This document shows, piece after piece, positions 1 through 12,287 of a stretch of DNA of 64,000 nt. The notes beneath the pieces were generated by a model. That model was given only the letters and a program-made list of their open reading frames with translations, had not been told where the DNA came from and ran no database searches. Source of the DNA: Amorphophallus konjac (Eukaryota > Streptophyta > Magnoliopsida > Alismatales > Araceae). The first letter of the stretch is position 1. Each line of letters begins with the position of its first letter. The stretch is taken from positions 70,765,491-70,829,490 of the forward strand of contig CM040124.1 in NCBI GenBank assembly GCA_022559845.1. Direction: 5' to 3'. The position numbers and the translations under genes are program-made.

Positions 1-1240
1 GACGCCGTATGCACCTACTTCTAGTCAATTGGAGACCGAGCAGATAGGATGACTCTGCAAGATCCAGCAGACAGACGCAGCGAACCCGGGGCACGACCAG
101 CTCCTCCGATCGCAAAGGGGGCGGGGCGGGGCGAGGGTAGAAATGATCGTAGATGGGTCTGCTATGCATGGTAGAAGGGAGGGCCTAGTTCGAAGTCAGA
201 GGTTGCAGCAATGACCATAAGAGCAGAGGGTGGTCCAACCTGAATAGGGGGGCAAGTAGTCTGCGTGCGCTGGGGAAAATGATCGTTCTGGGGTGCTCCA
301 GTGGTCAAATGTATCCCTTGTTTATGGTGCTGGAAGAGAACTCGCTGGGGAACACCACGGTCGAAGGGCGCATCCAGAAGCTCGGTGTGGAGGTCGTGAG
401 GGCCTCTGTAAAACGTCTATGGTTGCCTGCCAGAGTCACCTTGTGTAGTCAGGCCGGAACAGCTCTCCGGTTAGCTCCGACGTCGGATGAGGGTGTTTGA
501 GCCCTCGTTGCGAAGCTGTTTCGGAGAGGAATCCACTAGTGCCAGTCTTATCTTCAAAAGCTTCACAAGGGAGGTGGGGCCAATGCTGCAACACGACGGA
601 CAGTTTGCTACTGCTGCTGTCTCGATAGCAATGGGAGATAGGGAGTAAAAAGGGGAATATTAGAGGGAGGAAGGGGTGGGAGGGGGATTGGGGGCTTTCC
701 CTGTTGAGAGAGGAGATGGGGGAAGGGGGGCTGCGACCGGGCTGATAGAGGGAGGAGAGGGCTGGGGCGGTGCTAGCAGGGGGAGAGGAGAGGGGTGCTA
801 CCAGGGGGGAATGGAGGAGTGGGGAGATGGGGGGCTCAAGGTGTCTAGGGGAGGGAGATTCTCCCCTTGTTTGAATTTGCTCTAATGGTGGGCAATCAAT
901 GGAGGCCTTAGGAATGTGGAGGGATGTGTTGAGAGTGGGAAAGGTGTGTTGAGGAAGTGAAAGGGTGGTTAGGAAGGTGGGGGAGATGTGTTGGGAAGTG
1001 AAGGGCGTGTCTAGGGGGCTGTGGGGTTAATGAGGGTAGTATATGGGAGTGGGAGGGATTTGTGGGGTCAGGGTGATGTGGCGGATGAGGTGGCAGTTAG
1101 GGCTGAGGTGGCAGCTGAGGTGGAGGGGAGAGATGGAGGGGGTGGCCCTCTCTCTTGGGTAGAGAGAGAGTGGGGGCGTAGGTTGCTTGGAGGAGAGAGT
1201 GGTGGAGAGAGAGAGAGATAGAGAGAGAGAGGTAGGTGGG
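1..1240. other. Unassigned purine/pyrimidine-skewed DNA
   Basis: No reading frame here matches a family I recognise. The plus strand is strongly G-rich from about 640 to 1240, so the minus strand is C-rich. Read on the minus strand it lies downstream of a TATA box (1367-1374) and of a CT-rich stretch. It could therefore be the leader and beginning of the body of a minus-strand retroelement that runs off the left edge of the window. That is inference only: no primer-binding site or gag motif is visible. Confidence 0.3.
1161..1231. repeat. Imperfect GA microsatellite
   Basis: Runs of AG/GA dinucleotides are broken by a few other bases. On the minus strand this is a CT-rich tract 130-200 bp downstream of the LTR-like TATA box, a position where plant LTR leaders often have pyrimidine tracts. 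Confidence 0.7.
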
Positions 1241-1366
1241 AGAATCCACTCCCACTAAGGAATCCACCCTAGACTATTAGAATCCACCAATAAACAAGAC
1301 TAAGAGAAAAGTCTCAATTTTTTTTCATTCATTCAACAATTGCTTCAAATGGGGGGAGTTGGGTCC

Positions 1367-1374
1367 TATTTATA
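1367..1374 (-). promoter_or_regulatory. Minus-strand TATA box of an LTR-like promoter
   Basis: The minus strand reads TATAAATA inside a small palindrome (1364-1377). It is followed by a short leader and the CT-rich tract. The surrounding 1250-1560 segment looks like the U3/R part of an LTR in minus orientation. I could not find its ends, so the element is unclassified. Confidence 0.45.
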
Positions 1375-1559
1375 GGAGCTCAACTCTTTACATGACCAAA
1401 CTGCCCCTGACCTTTAAACAAAAGACCAAACATGTCCAGGAGGGGGCGCCCCAGGGCCAGCTTGACTATTGGGCCCAATAGGCTCAATCTACTACTCTAT
1501 TGACCCACTAACCTACTAACTGACTCAATTGAAGGAAAATTACATAGATAAGACTGAAA

Positions 1560-1859
1560 TAAAGTGGAAAATACATTATACGACTCGAAAAATAAGCTGC
1601 TAGTCTAGGCTAAGCACTTCCGAGGTGATGTGACGGGTAGTGGGAACTGGAACTGTTGGTGATGTCCCCATCAAGATGACTAACCTAGGCGCTCCCTAAT
1701 ACGAGAGAGGTCTCAAATAGGGGCAGTCTCAATGACCCTCGAAAATGAGCTTTCATGAGAAATCTAGCCAGTAAGTGCTATGAAAATATATCAATATGAA
1801 AAATTATGAAATCAAAGGCATGGAAAGAGTGGCAATACAGTTCCCCGCGGGATGTTTTG
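1560..1859. other. No feature recognised
   Basis: About 300 bp without a usable reading frame, terminal repeat or repeat unit. It separates the minus-strand LTR-like promoter from the first tandem non-coding element. Confidence 0.4.
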
Positions 1860-3937
1860 AGCCCGGTCGCATGCGTGCCTATGGGTTAAAATCAAAGACA
1901 CAAAACCCCGACACAACAGACTATATTTTTGAAGGGTAGTGCCTTAGAAGGAAGTCGAGTCCTGATATCACCCATCTTGCATAAGGCTTATCTCAAGTTT
2001 TCTTCTATTTCTCCCTCTTAGGCTGGGATTGTATTCCGGGTATGGCATTAGTAGGGGCACCATGCTTTGGAGGCGGTTGGTTGTGGCGCCCCACCCTCAA
2101 ATGCACGCCCTGCTCCAGGGAAGTCTTTACAGAGCGAGGAAGGAACGGCACCCCCAAGCTAGTAGTTTAAGCCCGTCTATGTGCTGCCGATAGCTTGGTC
2201 AAAACAAAAAAAACAAAACAAAATTCAAATATTACAAAATTAAAAAAAATCATCAAAAAATTACAAAATTCTAAAAATATGTGTCTTTTGTTTTATTTTT
2301 CATTTTTCCTGGCTATTTGGAAGACATATATAATGTGTTTGTTTAGTGATATAATGTGTTTGTTTAGTGTGCAGGTGGCAGGTGTTCAAGCTTTCCTTGC
2401 TCTATCTTTTGCTCTGTCTTCTGTTCACATCTTTTTGATCTGTCTCTTTTTCAATCTTATCTCTTTGATCTGCTCTAGAGCTCATGTCCTTCTCAGCCTC
2501 TTGATCGCTTCGTTTCATCATCACCTCCATGAGAGGGCATTACCTTACAATTATGAACCTGACGGTTCTGCTTCATCTGATCATAGGTTTTGATCGAAGC
2601 ATTTGTCATTTCAGTTCTTAGTTGTCTCCACGGTCTTGTCCGTGTCTGTTTTGTCACCCCGTGTTGTCGCCCCACCATGTGTGTGTTTCATTCACGCCAT
2701 GTCGTGTTGTGGTCATCTCATGCTGTCGTCCCACGTGTCTTTTATCCCTCGTGTTGTCATCCCACACGTGTTTTTCGTCCCACTGTGTCTTGTCCCACCG
2801 TGTGTCTCTCATCCCACCACGTTTGTTGTCCCACCGTGTCATGTTTCTTTTCCCACCATGTTCCACAGTCCCACCACGCTTATTGTTTGGACTTGTGATG
2901 TTCTGTCCATGTCATGTTATGATGTGGTGTTATGTTTCGTTATAATTTTATTCATTGTGTTTGTAATGTTATGTTTCGTTCATCTTTGTGATGTTATGTT
3001 ATGTTTAGTTCGTATTTTGATTGGTTGTCTTATATATCAAAAAATCAAAAAAAGGAGAAAATGTCATTTCGCCTGCGCTAGGTAAGTCAGGTATGCCTCT
3101 CTTTCCCTTCTCTTTGTTGTATTACTATATGGTGTCTCTATATTATTATATCCTTTCAAGGACCAGCTGGTTCTCCGTGTGTTCTGAGATCTGATGTTCC
3201 CCTTTACCAAAAATGATGATGTTTTAGGAGCATACGGTTAATCATTGGATTGGCCGTTAGTTTGAGTCGGGTGGGGGATGATGGACTCTGTCTCGCACGA
3301 CATGGTTGTAAGAAGACTCTTGACCCCATCTTGCTCGGTCTAGCAATATTATCTTTGAGTACTTTCTATTTTATCTTTCTTTACATTTATTGTTATGATT
3401 TCTTTATTTTAGCCCAACATGCATCATGGCATTTTTGAGCATTCACGCCTCGTATTCTTTCAAGGTTTCTCCTCAATAATGGCTAATTGCATTTCAGTTC
3501 TATTGGATAAGAGATTCTCATTACACTCTGAATTTGAACAGTTTCTTTGATCTATTTGCTCGGTCTGGTTGGCCAGCATGGTTCCTGTCTGGACTTTTAT
3601 CTTAGTCTCCTTTCAGCTTTTGCTCTTCCGATCCCCTAATTGGCTCTAGATTGTGTCCCCTAATGAGGTCGGTCGTGTTTTCCTTTCCTTAGTTAGTTCT
3701 TCAGACATGTGTCTCATCCGTGTCAAGCCGTTCCTTGTGGTTAGTTCAGCATTTTCGGGAGAATTCATGTCGCTTATTTGTTGTGACGGGTGTCCTTTGC
3801 CTTGATGTCTGCTTTTCAGTTCTCTCTACTTCATCCCCTTTTCACGTCGCTGTCTCTTTCGCTCCATCTCCATTCCATTTTGCCTCCGCGACACTTTCGC
3901 TCGCTCCCTTGCAAAGCGGACATCAAGGAGGGGCATC
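1860..3937 (+). mobile_element. Non-coding internal region of Tat-like element, copy A
   Basis: This region has no gag or pol. It is recognised by comparison with copy B (5589-7502): a block of about 300 bp (1895-2195) is clearly homologous to 5600-5910. Shared short pieces include GACACAACA near the start, GGCATTAGTAGGGGCACC and a CTAGTAGTT motif near the end. In both copies the block is followed by an A-rich stretch, then T-rich DNA, and the region ends with TTGCAAAGC, a purine tract and a TGTTGACA- or TGTAGACA-type LTR start. TGTTGACACC is a common LTR start in the plant Tat/Ogre group. I infer a non-autonomous element with about 2 kb of non-coding interior. The left LTR of this copy is not recognisable. 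Confidence 0.45.
2640..2880. repeat. Degenerate minisatellite with TCCCAC core
   Basis: Short units of about 11-20 bp, with a core like TCCCACCGTGT or CCCACCATGT, recur more than ten times with substitutions and length changes. They lie inside non-coding element copy A and have no counterpart in copy B. The open frames here are by-products of this low-complexity array. Confidence 0.65.
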
Positions 3938-5588
3938 TGTTGACACCAATTTTCAGCTTGCAAGTCGAGCCTTTTCTCTTATTCATCTTTTATGATGTTC
4001 CGAATTATCTATTATTTTGGGGTCTTTTTTGATCATATTTCGAGTCCATTTTAGTCCATTTCCCAGCCCATGGAGCCTTGGAGGCTATTTTCCTTGATTC
4101 CCTCGCGTTCTGGCCTATTGTCATAGTCGCGATCGCGACCAAACTGCATTTCTACCAATTTTCGGTCGACCAATGTTAATTTTGGTCGACCAATGTTAAG
4201 TTCGATCGACCGACGGTCTGAATTTCGGTCAACCAATTCAGGCCCTACTGGCCCGTGGTCGCGGTCTCCTAGGGGACCGTAATCATCAGATCACGGTCCC
4301 CAAGATGACTGCGTTCTCCCATTTTTTATTATTTTTGATCGCCCTGGTCGCGGTCTCCTACCAGACCACAATCATAAGATCGCGATCTTCAAGGAGACCG
4401 CATTCTTAGTTTTTTAGTCTTGTAGAAGACCCCTGTGGTAGCGGTCTGAAGGAGACCACAACCAGCAGGTCGCGGCCTCCCCAAGACTGTGACTTGCTTC
4501 CTGCTTCCCGAGGTGCGTTGGCTCCATTTCCTTTACGCGTCGACTCCATCAAGTAGCGGTTTTCCTTTGACCGCGTTCTGAAGGTCGCGGTCGCTCGACC
4601 GACCGCATTTTGATTGCAGAATCCTGATCATTCTGGGCTCCGTTTTCGTCAACCAAGGACTCTTTGGAGTCCTTATTTGAGCCATTAATGCTTAGGATAT
4701 CCTTCCAGCTCGATTATTATCCATCCTAGGGATATTATCCCACTATTATCTCGAGTTTAATCTATCTAAATTCCCTATTTTGGGGTGATTATCCTCAGAT
4801 TCGACCTAGGGTTTTCTGGGTTCTATAAATAGCATCCCTGCTGCATATGCGCAAAGGAGGGCATTTTTCTTGTTCGAGGTGAAGCCATGCAGCACCGCCG
4901 AGGCTTCTCTTCGACCCTAGGCCGTCCAGGGAAGCGTTAACTTCATTCTCCTTCCCTTATGGCTCTCTTTTCTCATTCCTTCTTTTATTTCTTATCTCTC
5001 TCTTTCTCTGTTTTCACACAGTTTTCTACACTATTTCTGCACATCTGCTACACATTTGCATGGTTTACATCACACTTTCACCACAGTTTTTTTGCGTGTT
5101 AATTCATTCTTTTCACTCATAATCATACACAACATACACACCTTTTATTTTGTCCCATTTACAGGGGTTAAAAACCCTCCCCCGGTGCATTCTCCCTCAA
5201 TTTCTCATGCTATTTTATGCATATGGGATGGATGCTACACCTGCAGATCTAATGGGTTTTGGCCTTTGTTTTGCTTTGTTTCGTAGGATTGGCAAGAGTT
5301 GAACGTGAGGCCCTTGTCTTCTAGCCGACTGGAAGGCGAGGAGGTGTAATCCACATGGTTTCCCGCATCCTTTTCTCACGCGCGATCACGTTGTAGCGGT
5401 CATCCTTGACCGCGTCTTTCATACTCTTTTCCAAGGTACGCAGTAGGTCTTTCATATTTTATAGCATCCTTTTCCTACTGTCAATCCTTGATGGCGATCA
5501 CGGTCAATTTATATATCTTCATCGCCCCTTCCCCTTTACATTACATTGCATGCTTATGCTTATTATTCATCTTGTTTGGGGCGGGATT
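3938..5588 (+). repeat. Tat-type LTR between the two non-coding elements
   Basis: It starts with TGTTGACACC directly after the purine-rich tract AAGGAGGGGCATC (polypurine-tract-like). A TATAAATA box lies at 4824-4831 and is followed by CT-rich DNA, a normal plant LTR layout. The right border is approximate; I place it where the copy B internal block begins. The U3 (about 4130-4620) holds a cluster of inverted repeats with GGTC/GACC cores and GGTCGACC palindromes. One more perfect hairpin lies downstream of the TATA box (GCGGTC 5396-5401, GACCGC 5408-5413). Confidence 0.5.
4824..4831 (+). promoter_or_regulatory. TATA box of Tat-type LTR
   Basis: TATAAATA lies about 890 bp into the LTR. It is preceded by CCTAGGGTTTTCTGGGTTC and followed by a pyrimidine-rich leader. 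It would start the plus-strand transcript of the downstream non-coding element. Confidence 0.5.
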
Positions 5589-5929
5589 TAATTATCAACA
5601 CTCGTGAGCGAAACACCGGCACAACAAACCAAATTTCTAGGGGTTGTACCACGGAAGGGAGTCCAATCCAACATCTTCTAAACTCATATCAGGCTTATCC
5701 CCCAAATTTTCTTTTCTTCTCCCTCTAAGACTGAGTGCTTCTCATGTATGGCCTTAGTAGGGGCACTGTTAACCAAAGACAACCGGCTATAGGGCACCAC
5801 CCTAAAATGCATGCCCTGCTTTGGGCAACTCTTAGCGAAAGAGGAACGAATTAGGACCCCTAGCTAGTAGTTCGAACTATCTTTAGTGCTGCAATTAGAA
5901 ATGTCTAAACCAAAATCTAAAAAAATGAA

Positions 5930-6070
5930 TATTTTCCAAAACGAAATAATTTTTTTACATATTTTCAAAAAATTCATAAAAATTTAAATATTTTCACAAA
6001 ATCCATAAATTTTTAAATATTTTTTAAAATTCATAAAAATCTACCTATTTCAAAAAACAAAAATATTACA
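5930..6070. repeat. AT-rich degenerate direct repeats
   Basis: Units of roughly 25-30 bp built around ATTTTCAAAAAATTCATAAA recur with drift. A comparable A-rich zone stands at the same place in copy A (2200-2280), so it is a structural feature of this element family. Confidence 0.55.
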
Positions 6071-7394
6071 TTTTACTTTCACTAACTTTTTGTTCAGATG
6101 GTGTTATGCAAGGACAACTAACTACAAGAACGACCAAGAACATGGGATGAGTCCTCTCTTTTACTTGCATCAACTTTTCTGATTCTTCCCTTTGTTCCCG
6201 AACAACGTCATTCACTATCATTTTCTCTGATTATTCCTACTATTCTCATCATTATCATTCTAATCTTTCAAATATAAGTCTTGGCCATTGGCCAAGTTTG
6301 TCATCCTCATAATCTATAAAGCAAACAATGAATAATGATTCTTTGATTTTTTAACTGCTTGGATGTTTCGAATGCTTTTGATCCTAAGGGTTTTAATGTT
6401 ATGATCCATGCCATGCTTAAACTACCTTTTTATTCATTGCTTGTTATATTTCATGATATATTGGCTAACAATTTTTTAGTGCAGGAAGAAGCTCTTTGGT
6501 CCCACCATCTGGACATCATCACTCAGGTCCCACGGTGATTGCATATGAATTCATCTCTTAGATCCCAACATGATTATTGCTTCACTATCTTCCTGTATGT
6601 ATTTTTACAATATGTTATCTATGTTATATATTAAATTATATCAAGAACCTTGTGGCTTTGGTAAATTTGAAATTTGAGTTTCCTCATAAAAAATAATGAT
6701 AATTTCAGATGAATCTTAGTCGCATAGATAGGCCATTGAGCCGTCTAAGATTGGGAACGATGGTTCCCTTTTATGAGTTGATGTGTGGATAAACGAGCTT
6801 TGACTTAGTGTCAACTCACGAAATTGGTGTCCTGACTCATTCTAGGTAGCATAACAATATTATCCTTGATTATTTTTTACTTTAATTTACTTTAATTTTT
6901 CATTTAAATCCAGCATGCATTCATGTAGGACTTTGATTTAACTTTGAAAAATCCCTCCTGTAATTCATTTTGAGAGTCTTTTGATATTACTTCTTGATAT
7001 GAGATATCTCACTCCGAATTAAGTCCTCAGTTCTCCTTGTTGCCATTTTGAGTTGTTTATTTGAAAACTCCTTTGTTTAGATCTCTATCCTCTCAATTTG
7101 TCCTTTACTCCCTAGATCTACCTTGGCTACAGCACGTCCACATTGGCTGATAATTGCTCCCCAATGGTGAAACCTATAGGTTTACGACCTGGGGTACTTC
7201 TCCGATGCTGGAAGTTGATCTAATTATTTTTTTCTCTCCTTCGTGCCTACGTGCACACTTATCATTTCTCCAAACAATTGTTGATTTCATTGAATCTTCT
7301 CAAGATTACCTCATCTTGAACTTTAGAATAATTCTTATCAGGTGGTGTTGATCGCATGTCTCACCACACCTTGGCATCTACTTTTCAGTCAGTT

Positions 7395-7470
7395 CATACT
7401 TCACTCCATTTCATTACACTTCATTACATTACATTTCATTCCGTTCCATTTCATTCCACTCCGTGTCACT
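7395..7470. repeat. CATTT/CATTCC simple repeat
   Basis: Consecutive CATTACA, CATTTCATTCC and similar units lie just upstream of the purine tract that ends copy B. No coding value. Confidence 0.6.
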
Positions 7471-7502
7471 CCTTTGCAAAGCAGACACCAAGGCAGGGTA
7501 GC

Positions 7503-8519
7503 TGTAGACATGTCAAAATTAACATCATTTTGAGTAAATCTCACATTACCTTATAATGCCCAAATTGACCCTCAAATTGATTTATTTGAGTGATTTTTCT
7601 TATTTTTCTTGATTATCCTCCATTTCCTATTTTTCCATATTTTTCAGCATGTTTGCCCAATTTTTCCAAGCCTTTTGAAATTAGAGTCTCTCCGGGTGGA
7701 CGCTAATTAATTCGTGCCTAGAGCACTAACATCATTTTAAACAATTTGTGGCAGGGGCACTAGACACCAATTTCCAAAATTTAAAATTTCTTTGGCTTCC
7801 CCAAAATGTGGTTCCCAAGGTGATTAATCCTTCTATTTTTCTAGGGCATTGTGTCCCCAGCTACTCTCTTCATCTGGAACCCCTGAAACCCTCTTTATCC
7901 ATCAGTTTTCCCTGGTCATCGTGTCCCTTGTCATTTTTTCTCTCCAGAACCTCCGGATCTTTCCCACAATAACTCTCATCCTCTGCCTCCAGACCTTCTA
8001 AACCACCTATTTCTATCTATCAATTCATTCTTCTAATTCCTCCTAATCCCAGGTCCAACCCGATTTCTCCCGCGTCGATTTCTCTGGGAATCTGCCCTTT
8101 CTCCCACTATTTTTGAGACTTTAGTTTTCACTCCTCTCCTTAATTTCCCTTTCCTTTTGTAAACCTTTCATGTGATCAGGGTTTCTACACCTAGTGAGAG
8201 AGTTCTAGCCCTCGCCTCTTTTCTTTTTTCCTTATTCATCTAAGTTTGGCCTTGGCACCACTCCTTTATGTTAAGCCGCTTCGAATCTTTGACTCTCTCT
8301 CTTCTATCTGTCAAATGAAAACAAACAACTCCCATATTGAATCAAAATCATTTCCGGCAGCTGCTGTGCTTGCCATTGATGCCTTAGCTCCTGGCGTCAC
8401 CCGACACCTCTTCTAACCACCTACCTATGCCTCCACCTAGCCCGTCGACGACGTCCACGAACAGGGGAAGAAGACGCAGCTAGTTGTTCCTGAAACTACT
8501 GAGGGAGATCCAGCTGGAA
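7503..8519 (+). repeat. Degraded Tat-like LTR after copy B
   Basis: It begins TGTAGACATGTC after a purine-containing tract, matching the LTR start of copy A in position and sequence. A second similar junction (GGGGCAC then TAGACACCAATTT) lies near 7755-7770, so there may be two overlapping or nested LTR starts. No TATA box is obvious. The right end is not defined; the segment simply stops at the gag relic of element V. Confidence 0.35.
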
Positions 8520-8994
8520 TTATGTCGCCCTAGCCTACTCTCAAGCACGCAAAAGGTCCACCTCCAAAATTGATGCCGTATGGAAAGCCACCTCCACATC
8601 GGCCACCCTGGATGCCATAAGTGTCGAACGAATCTCTGGCCTCAAGTCGGCGATGAATTGTTGAGCCAGAAACCTTTGATCTGCCATAGCCGATGGCACA
8701 TACCGACTCAACTCCTCGAACCTTGCCCAATATAGGGCAATCAACAATTTCCCTTGAGCCAATGCCAACAACTAGGTCGATAGGCCGAGAAACCCCACTA
8801 GTCCCAGTACACCCAGAGTCACAACTACCGGAGGTGGAGGTACTCCACCCTGCTCTTCTTGGGTCCCTACAGCCAACTCCACCCGGGATCGTGCCTCCCC
8901 CCTCTACGCCATCGTGAGTCCTTAAACAGTCAAGGAAAACAGAACATCCTAAGCCAATTATTGACCATATTGGACTCTCTAGACTTTTAGACAC
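8520..8994 (-). pseudogene. gag: Ty3/gypsy gag fragment of element V
   Basis: The minus strand encodes a recognisable piece of plant chromovirus gag. It has the segment ALAQGKLLIALYWARFEELS, where the family usually has LTQGDMTVxxYxxxFxxLS, then RYVPSAMADQRFLAQQFIAD, LRPEIRSTLMASRVADVE and FHTASILEVDLLRA. These cover the second half of the retrotransposon gag domain. The N-terminal half lies in another frame (8780-8994), so at least one frameshift separates them. Stops follow near the LLRA end and no zinc knuckle, protease or pol is left: the element is truncated here. It belongs with the minus-strand PBS at 12274-12285 and the LTR pieces at 12288-12949 and 33312-34631. Solo LTR W1 separates the gag from its own PBS. 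Confidence 0.75.
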
Positions 8995-9032
8995 TACATT
9001 AATTTAAAATTCCTATACACTACCGTAACCTC

Positions 9033-12000
9033 TATAACGCCTGAAAGTTTTCTAAGAATTTTCTAAGGATTTAATATAATTATTAAGCTTTTAAATGGAC
9101 TTTATGGGCTATTTAAGGAATATAGGTCTATTTTATAATTATTTAAAGGCCATATATATTGATAGGTTTAAATCCACCTAAAAAGGCCCATAAGACCCAA
9201 ATCCAAGTCTTTTAAGCCCAAGCCCAATGATAGAAACGTAATGGGAATTTAAAGGGGGATAAATAGCACAAATGAGAAATAAATAGGGGATAAAAGTGAA
9301 AATCTGAAAATTTTAGAAAAAAGGCCAATTGGCGGTCTATCGCGCGACCGCCAAATCACCCTAGCAGTCCCTCCATGACCGCTAAACCCATCTAATTTCA
9401 TAAACGGAAGAAACGTGAAAAGCTTGGATCTTTGGCCTCCAAAATCTCGTGGATCGAAATGTGTAGACATGTAAACAAGTCTATGACTCTTGGGGATCGA
9501 TTCTACCCCTAATTAGGACTCCCAACTCGATCTAATCCCCCAAACCCTAGGAAAACCTTATAAATAGACCCTAACTTCGACCCATGCGAACTCTAATGTT
9601 GGCTCGCGTATTTCGAAGGTAAGGAGACATCTTCGCAGGTTAGTCCTTTAGAGCAATTTGTTCTCCTTAATTTTATCTAACTCCCCTCCAATTTTCGTGC
9701 TAGAAGACCCAGCCGTTGAAGAATTAGGGCGTCTGCAAGTTGCTGGTTCGCTACAGGCTGCACAGGAACTAGTGTGCCGGTCTAGTGAAGATCAGGAAAT
9801 TAGAAGCCCTAATTGAGGTATTTAGAAGTTGACTCTTTCGAACTTTTTGTTCACCTTCGTATCTTCTACATACCCTCCAATTTTCACGGTTTTAGGTCAA
9901 GAGAATCAGAAGATAGAGGGGCGGCAAGTTGCTGATTTAGCATAGGACGTGTAGGAACCTAAGTGATCTTCCAGTTAGAAATTCGAAGTCTAAAGCTTGT
10001 CCCAGAGGTAGGTTATCTCGTGGATGGATAAAATACCAAGTTGGGAATAAAATCCCTTTGATTTCATGAATTTTCATGCTTCCTACATGAAGTATTTAAG
10101 ATTTTATTGGCACTACGCATTCAAGTATTTCTACATGCATAAATTCTACCCTTAATGACAAAGGTGATAAATTTAGCTTAATTCATGACAACCCATGCAT
10201 CTCCATGAGTTATTTTCATTATAGGATGTTCTCTCTCTAGCATGTATTACATGCTTTACTGCCCTAGAATATATAGCATGCACTTCGGGTTTTACTGATG
10301 TTTGCTACAGACAGGAAGAAACGGTCTTTCTGTGACTGCCAGAGGTGTATAGTGGTCTTGTGACAAACCGCTAAGCCTTGGTAGGTGGTCCTCACTTGAC
10401 CGCTAAACTCTGCAACTTGTTAACTCCAAACAGATGGCAGATTGACCCTATTTTATATATGATAACCCTAGTTAAATAAGTTTTATTCCTAGTTTTGGCT
10501 TCATATTCGTAATGTTGGTTATATTGTGCATTATTCTTGATAGATTGCATGCTTTGCATGTTTTAAATACTTAATTTAAACTTATGTTATTTTCATGCCA
10601 AAACCCTTATAGTTTGTATTAAAGTTAATTCTACATGTTTCACAGACTTGTTTGAATGATGTTTTGATCGTTGTTTTACCACAATCCCTTCTCATCTAGA
10701 GTCTTTTCTTAAGTACATGGTGCATACCCCAGTGCGTGGCCATTAGATACACTTTTGCACTTATAAGTACACTTCTAGAACTTGTGATCCTCTCCATTGG
10801 ATATTCCTTCCACCGGACTAGGTGATCTTGTTTCAAGGCCTTCGTAAGTCTCCGTGAGCCTGGGATTCCCACTAGGACACCGAGCTAGTTGTACCCTCAA
10901 AACCCAATTATCTAGACAGCACTTTACCGGTGTTTTTGAGTTCTGGATCTTAGCGGCCCTCTGGAGACTGCAAGCATCTAGTAGCGGCCATTTACTTGAT
11001 CGCCAATGACACCTAGCGGCCTTGCCAAGACCGCATGGTTCCAGTTCATTCTGCATCGACTCTGTCAATAAAACGGTCCAGATACGACCGCTATTTCCAT
11101 TGAACGGTCCAGTCATGACCGCAATTGACTTTAGTGTTCTTAACCCAAGGTTTGACCTAAGGGTTGATTTTCCTAAGTTCTTAGATGGTCTATTGATTGT
11201 CTAGAACCTTATATCTTGTCAAATGAACTATTAATAAATTCTGGAAGTTAAAGAATATGCCATTGTGCTGCCAGATTTTTACCGTGGCATGACCATGACT
11301 TAAATATTCTTTGAAAATCTTATGATCTTTTGTGGTGCATTCTCTACCTTGGTTACATTATCGTGGAACTATTGTTGAATTGAATATTATTGGCCGAAAC
11401 GATATTATTTCTCATGGAAGTAGCTTGATCTGTAACTTGAAGATGCAAGAGCGGGCACGGACAGTGTCCAAGGGCACCACACTAGCCCCCTCGGCAGATA
11501 GCCGGAAACGTGTTGAAAACCATGGGGTATGATGAATACTGGCGTCGCATTACACCAGGAGTCCTTTTTTTATAGACGGGTGAAAACCATGAGACAACTT
11601 GTGATAAATTACATGTTTGCTAGTACATTCTTGACTTTCTAGTGCATAGCCTTTATGGTTATGAAGTACATTCTTGTTAATGAAAGGCCATTTTACCTTA
11701 TGAATCTTTCTTGATCATGCTCTATTGTCCACTCATATTCTTCATATCACTATTATTCATATCTTGTTACTTGGATTTTGTTCATGTGTTTTATCGCATT
11801 TTTACCTTATTCACTCAAGCGAAAATGTAATTACTTAAAGCATGTCTTCATGTTGATACGAAGATACCTACTGGACAAGTGTGCTCATTACCCTACTTTT
11901 CCAATCTTTTCAAGAAGTTCAAGTGAGTCAGATTCAGATTATTCTAGCAACGGGTCCGGGAGGGATGAATGATGGTCGTGAGAAGATCTAGAATGTCAAA

Positions 12001-12268
12001 TGTAGTCTAGAGTCATGATGTAATTTTTACTTTATTGAGTCTTACTATGTAATTTTCATTTTTCTTGGGTCTAGTAGGCCATGAGTCAACTTTATGTAAT
12101 TATGGATCATTATTATCAATAAAAGTTAGAATTTTGGCCAAATATGGTGTATTCCATTCTATGTGGATGTTTATTGCACTCTGATCTTGATTGCTAGCTT
12201 GAGACGTATTACTGGCTGTTCACGTCCCTGATATTACTTCCACTGTACATACGTCTCGGGGCGTGACA
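9033..12268 (+). repeat. Solo LTR W1, Tekay-like family
   Basis: A 3236-bp LTR with no internal region. It starts TATAACGCC (degenerate TG) and ends GGGGCGTGACA. It is flanked by a perfect 5-bp target duplication ACCTC (9028-9032 and 12269-12273), which shows that it is a solo LTR formed by recombination rather than half of an element. The TATA box is at 9559-9566. Blocks such as the one around 10817-10905 and the CGAAGATACCTACTGG segment near 11860 are shared with LTR Z and the LTRs of element X. Three clusters of GGTC/GACC inverted repeats are present (9331-9383, 10320-10405, 10950-11125). It was inserted into the leader of element V, between its PBS and gag. Confidence 0.88.
9559..9566 (+). 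promoter_or_regulatory. TATA box of solo LTR W1
   Basis: TATAAATAGACCCTA occupies the same place relative to the LTR start (about 525 bp) as the boxes in Z and X. This supports the alignment of the three LTRs. Confidence 0.65.
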
Positions 12269-12273
12269 ACCTC

Positions 12274-12285
12274 GCTCTAATATCA
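12274..12285 (-). other. Degenerate primer-binding site of element V
   Basis: The minus strand reads TGATATTAGAGC, a decayed form of TGGTATCAGAGC (complement of the initiator tRNA-Met 3' end). It directly follows the LTR end (minus strand ...GTTACA). It fixes V as a minus-strand LTR retrotransposon whose 5' LTR lies to the right. Confidence 0.75.
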
Positions 12286-12287
12286 CC

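Larger units (their letters stand above)
5589..7502 (+). mobile_element. Non-coding internal region of Tat-like element, copy B
   Basis: This is the second copy of the non-coding interior. The 5600-5910 block matches 1895-2195 of copy A, and the end (TTTGCAAAGCAGACACCAAGG, then TGTAGACA) matches the end of copy A. Between them lie an AT-rich repeat zone (5930-6070) and unrelated-looking T-rich DNA, so the two copies are old and diverged. No gag, protease or reverse transcriptase motif is present. If it moved, it must have used proteins from another element. Confidence 0.45.

Noticed and set aside
2195..3085. Hydrophobic Phe/Cys/Val-rich frames that look like membrane proteins
   Set aside because: They arise from T-rich DNA and the TCCCAC minisatellite; three overlapping frames of similar length are open, which argues against a real gene.
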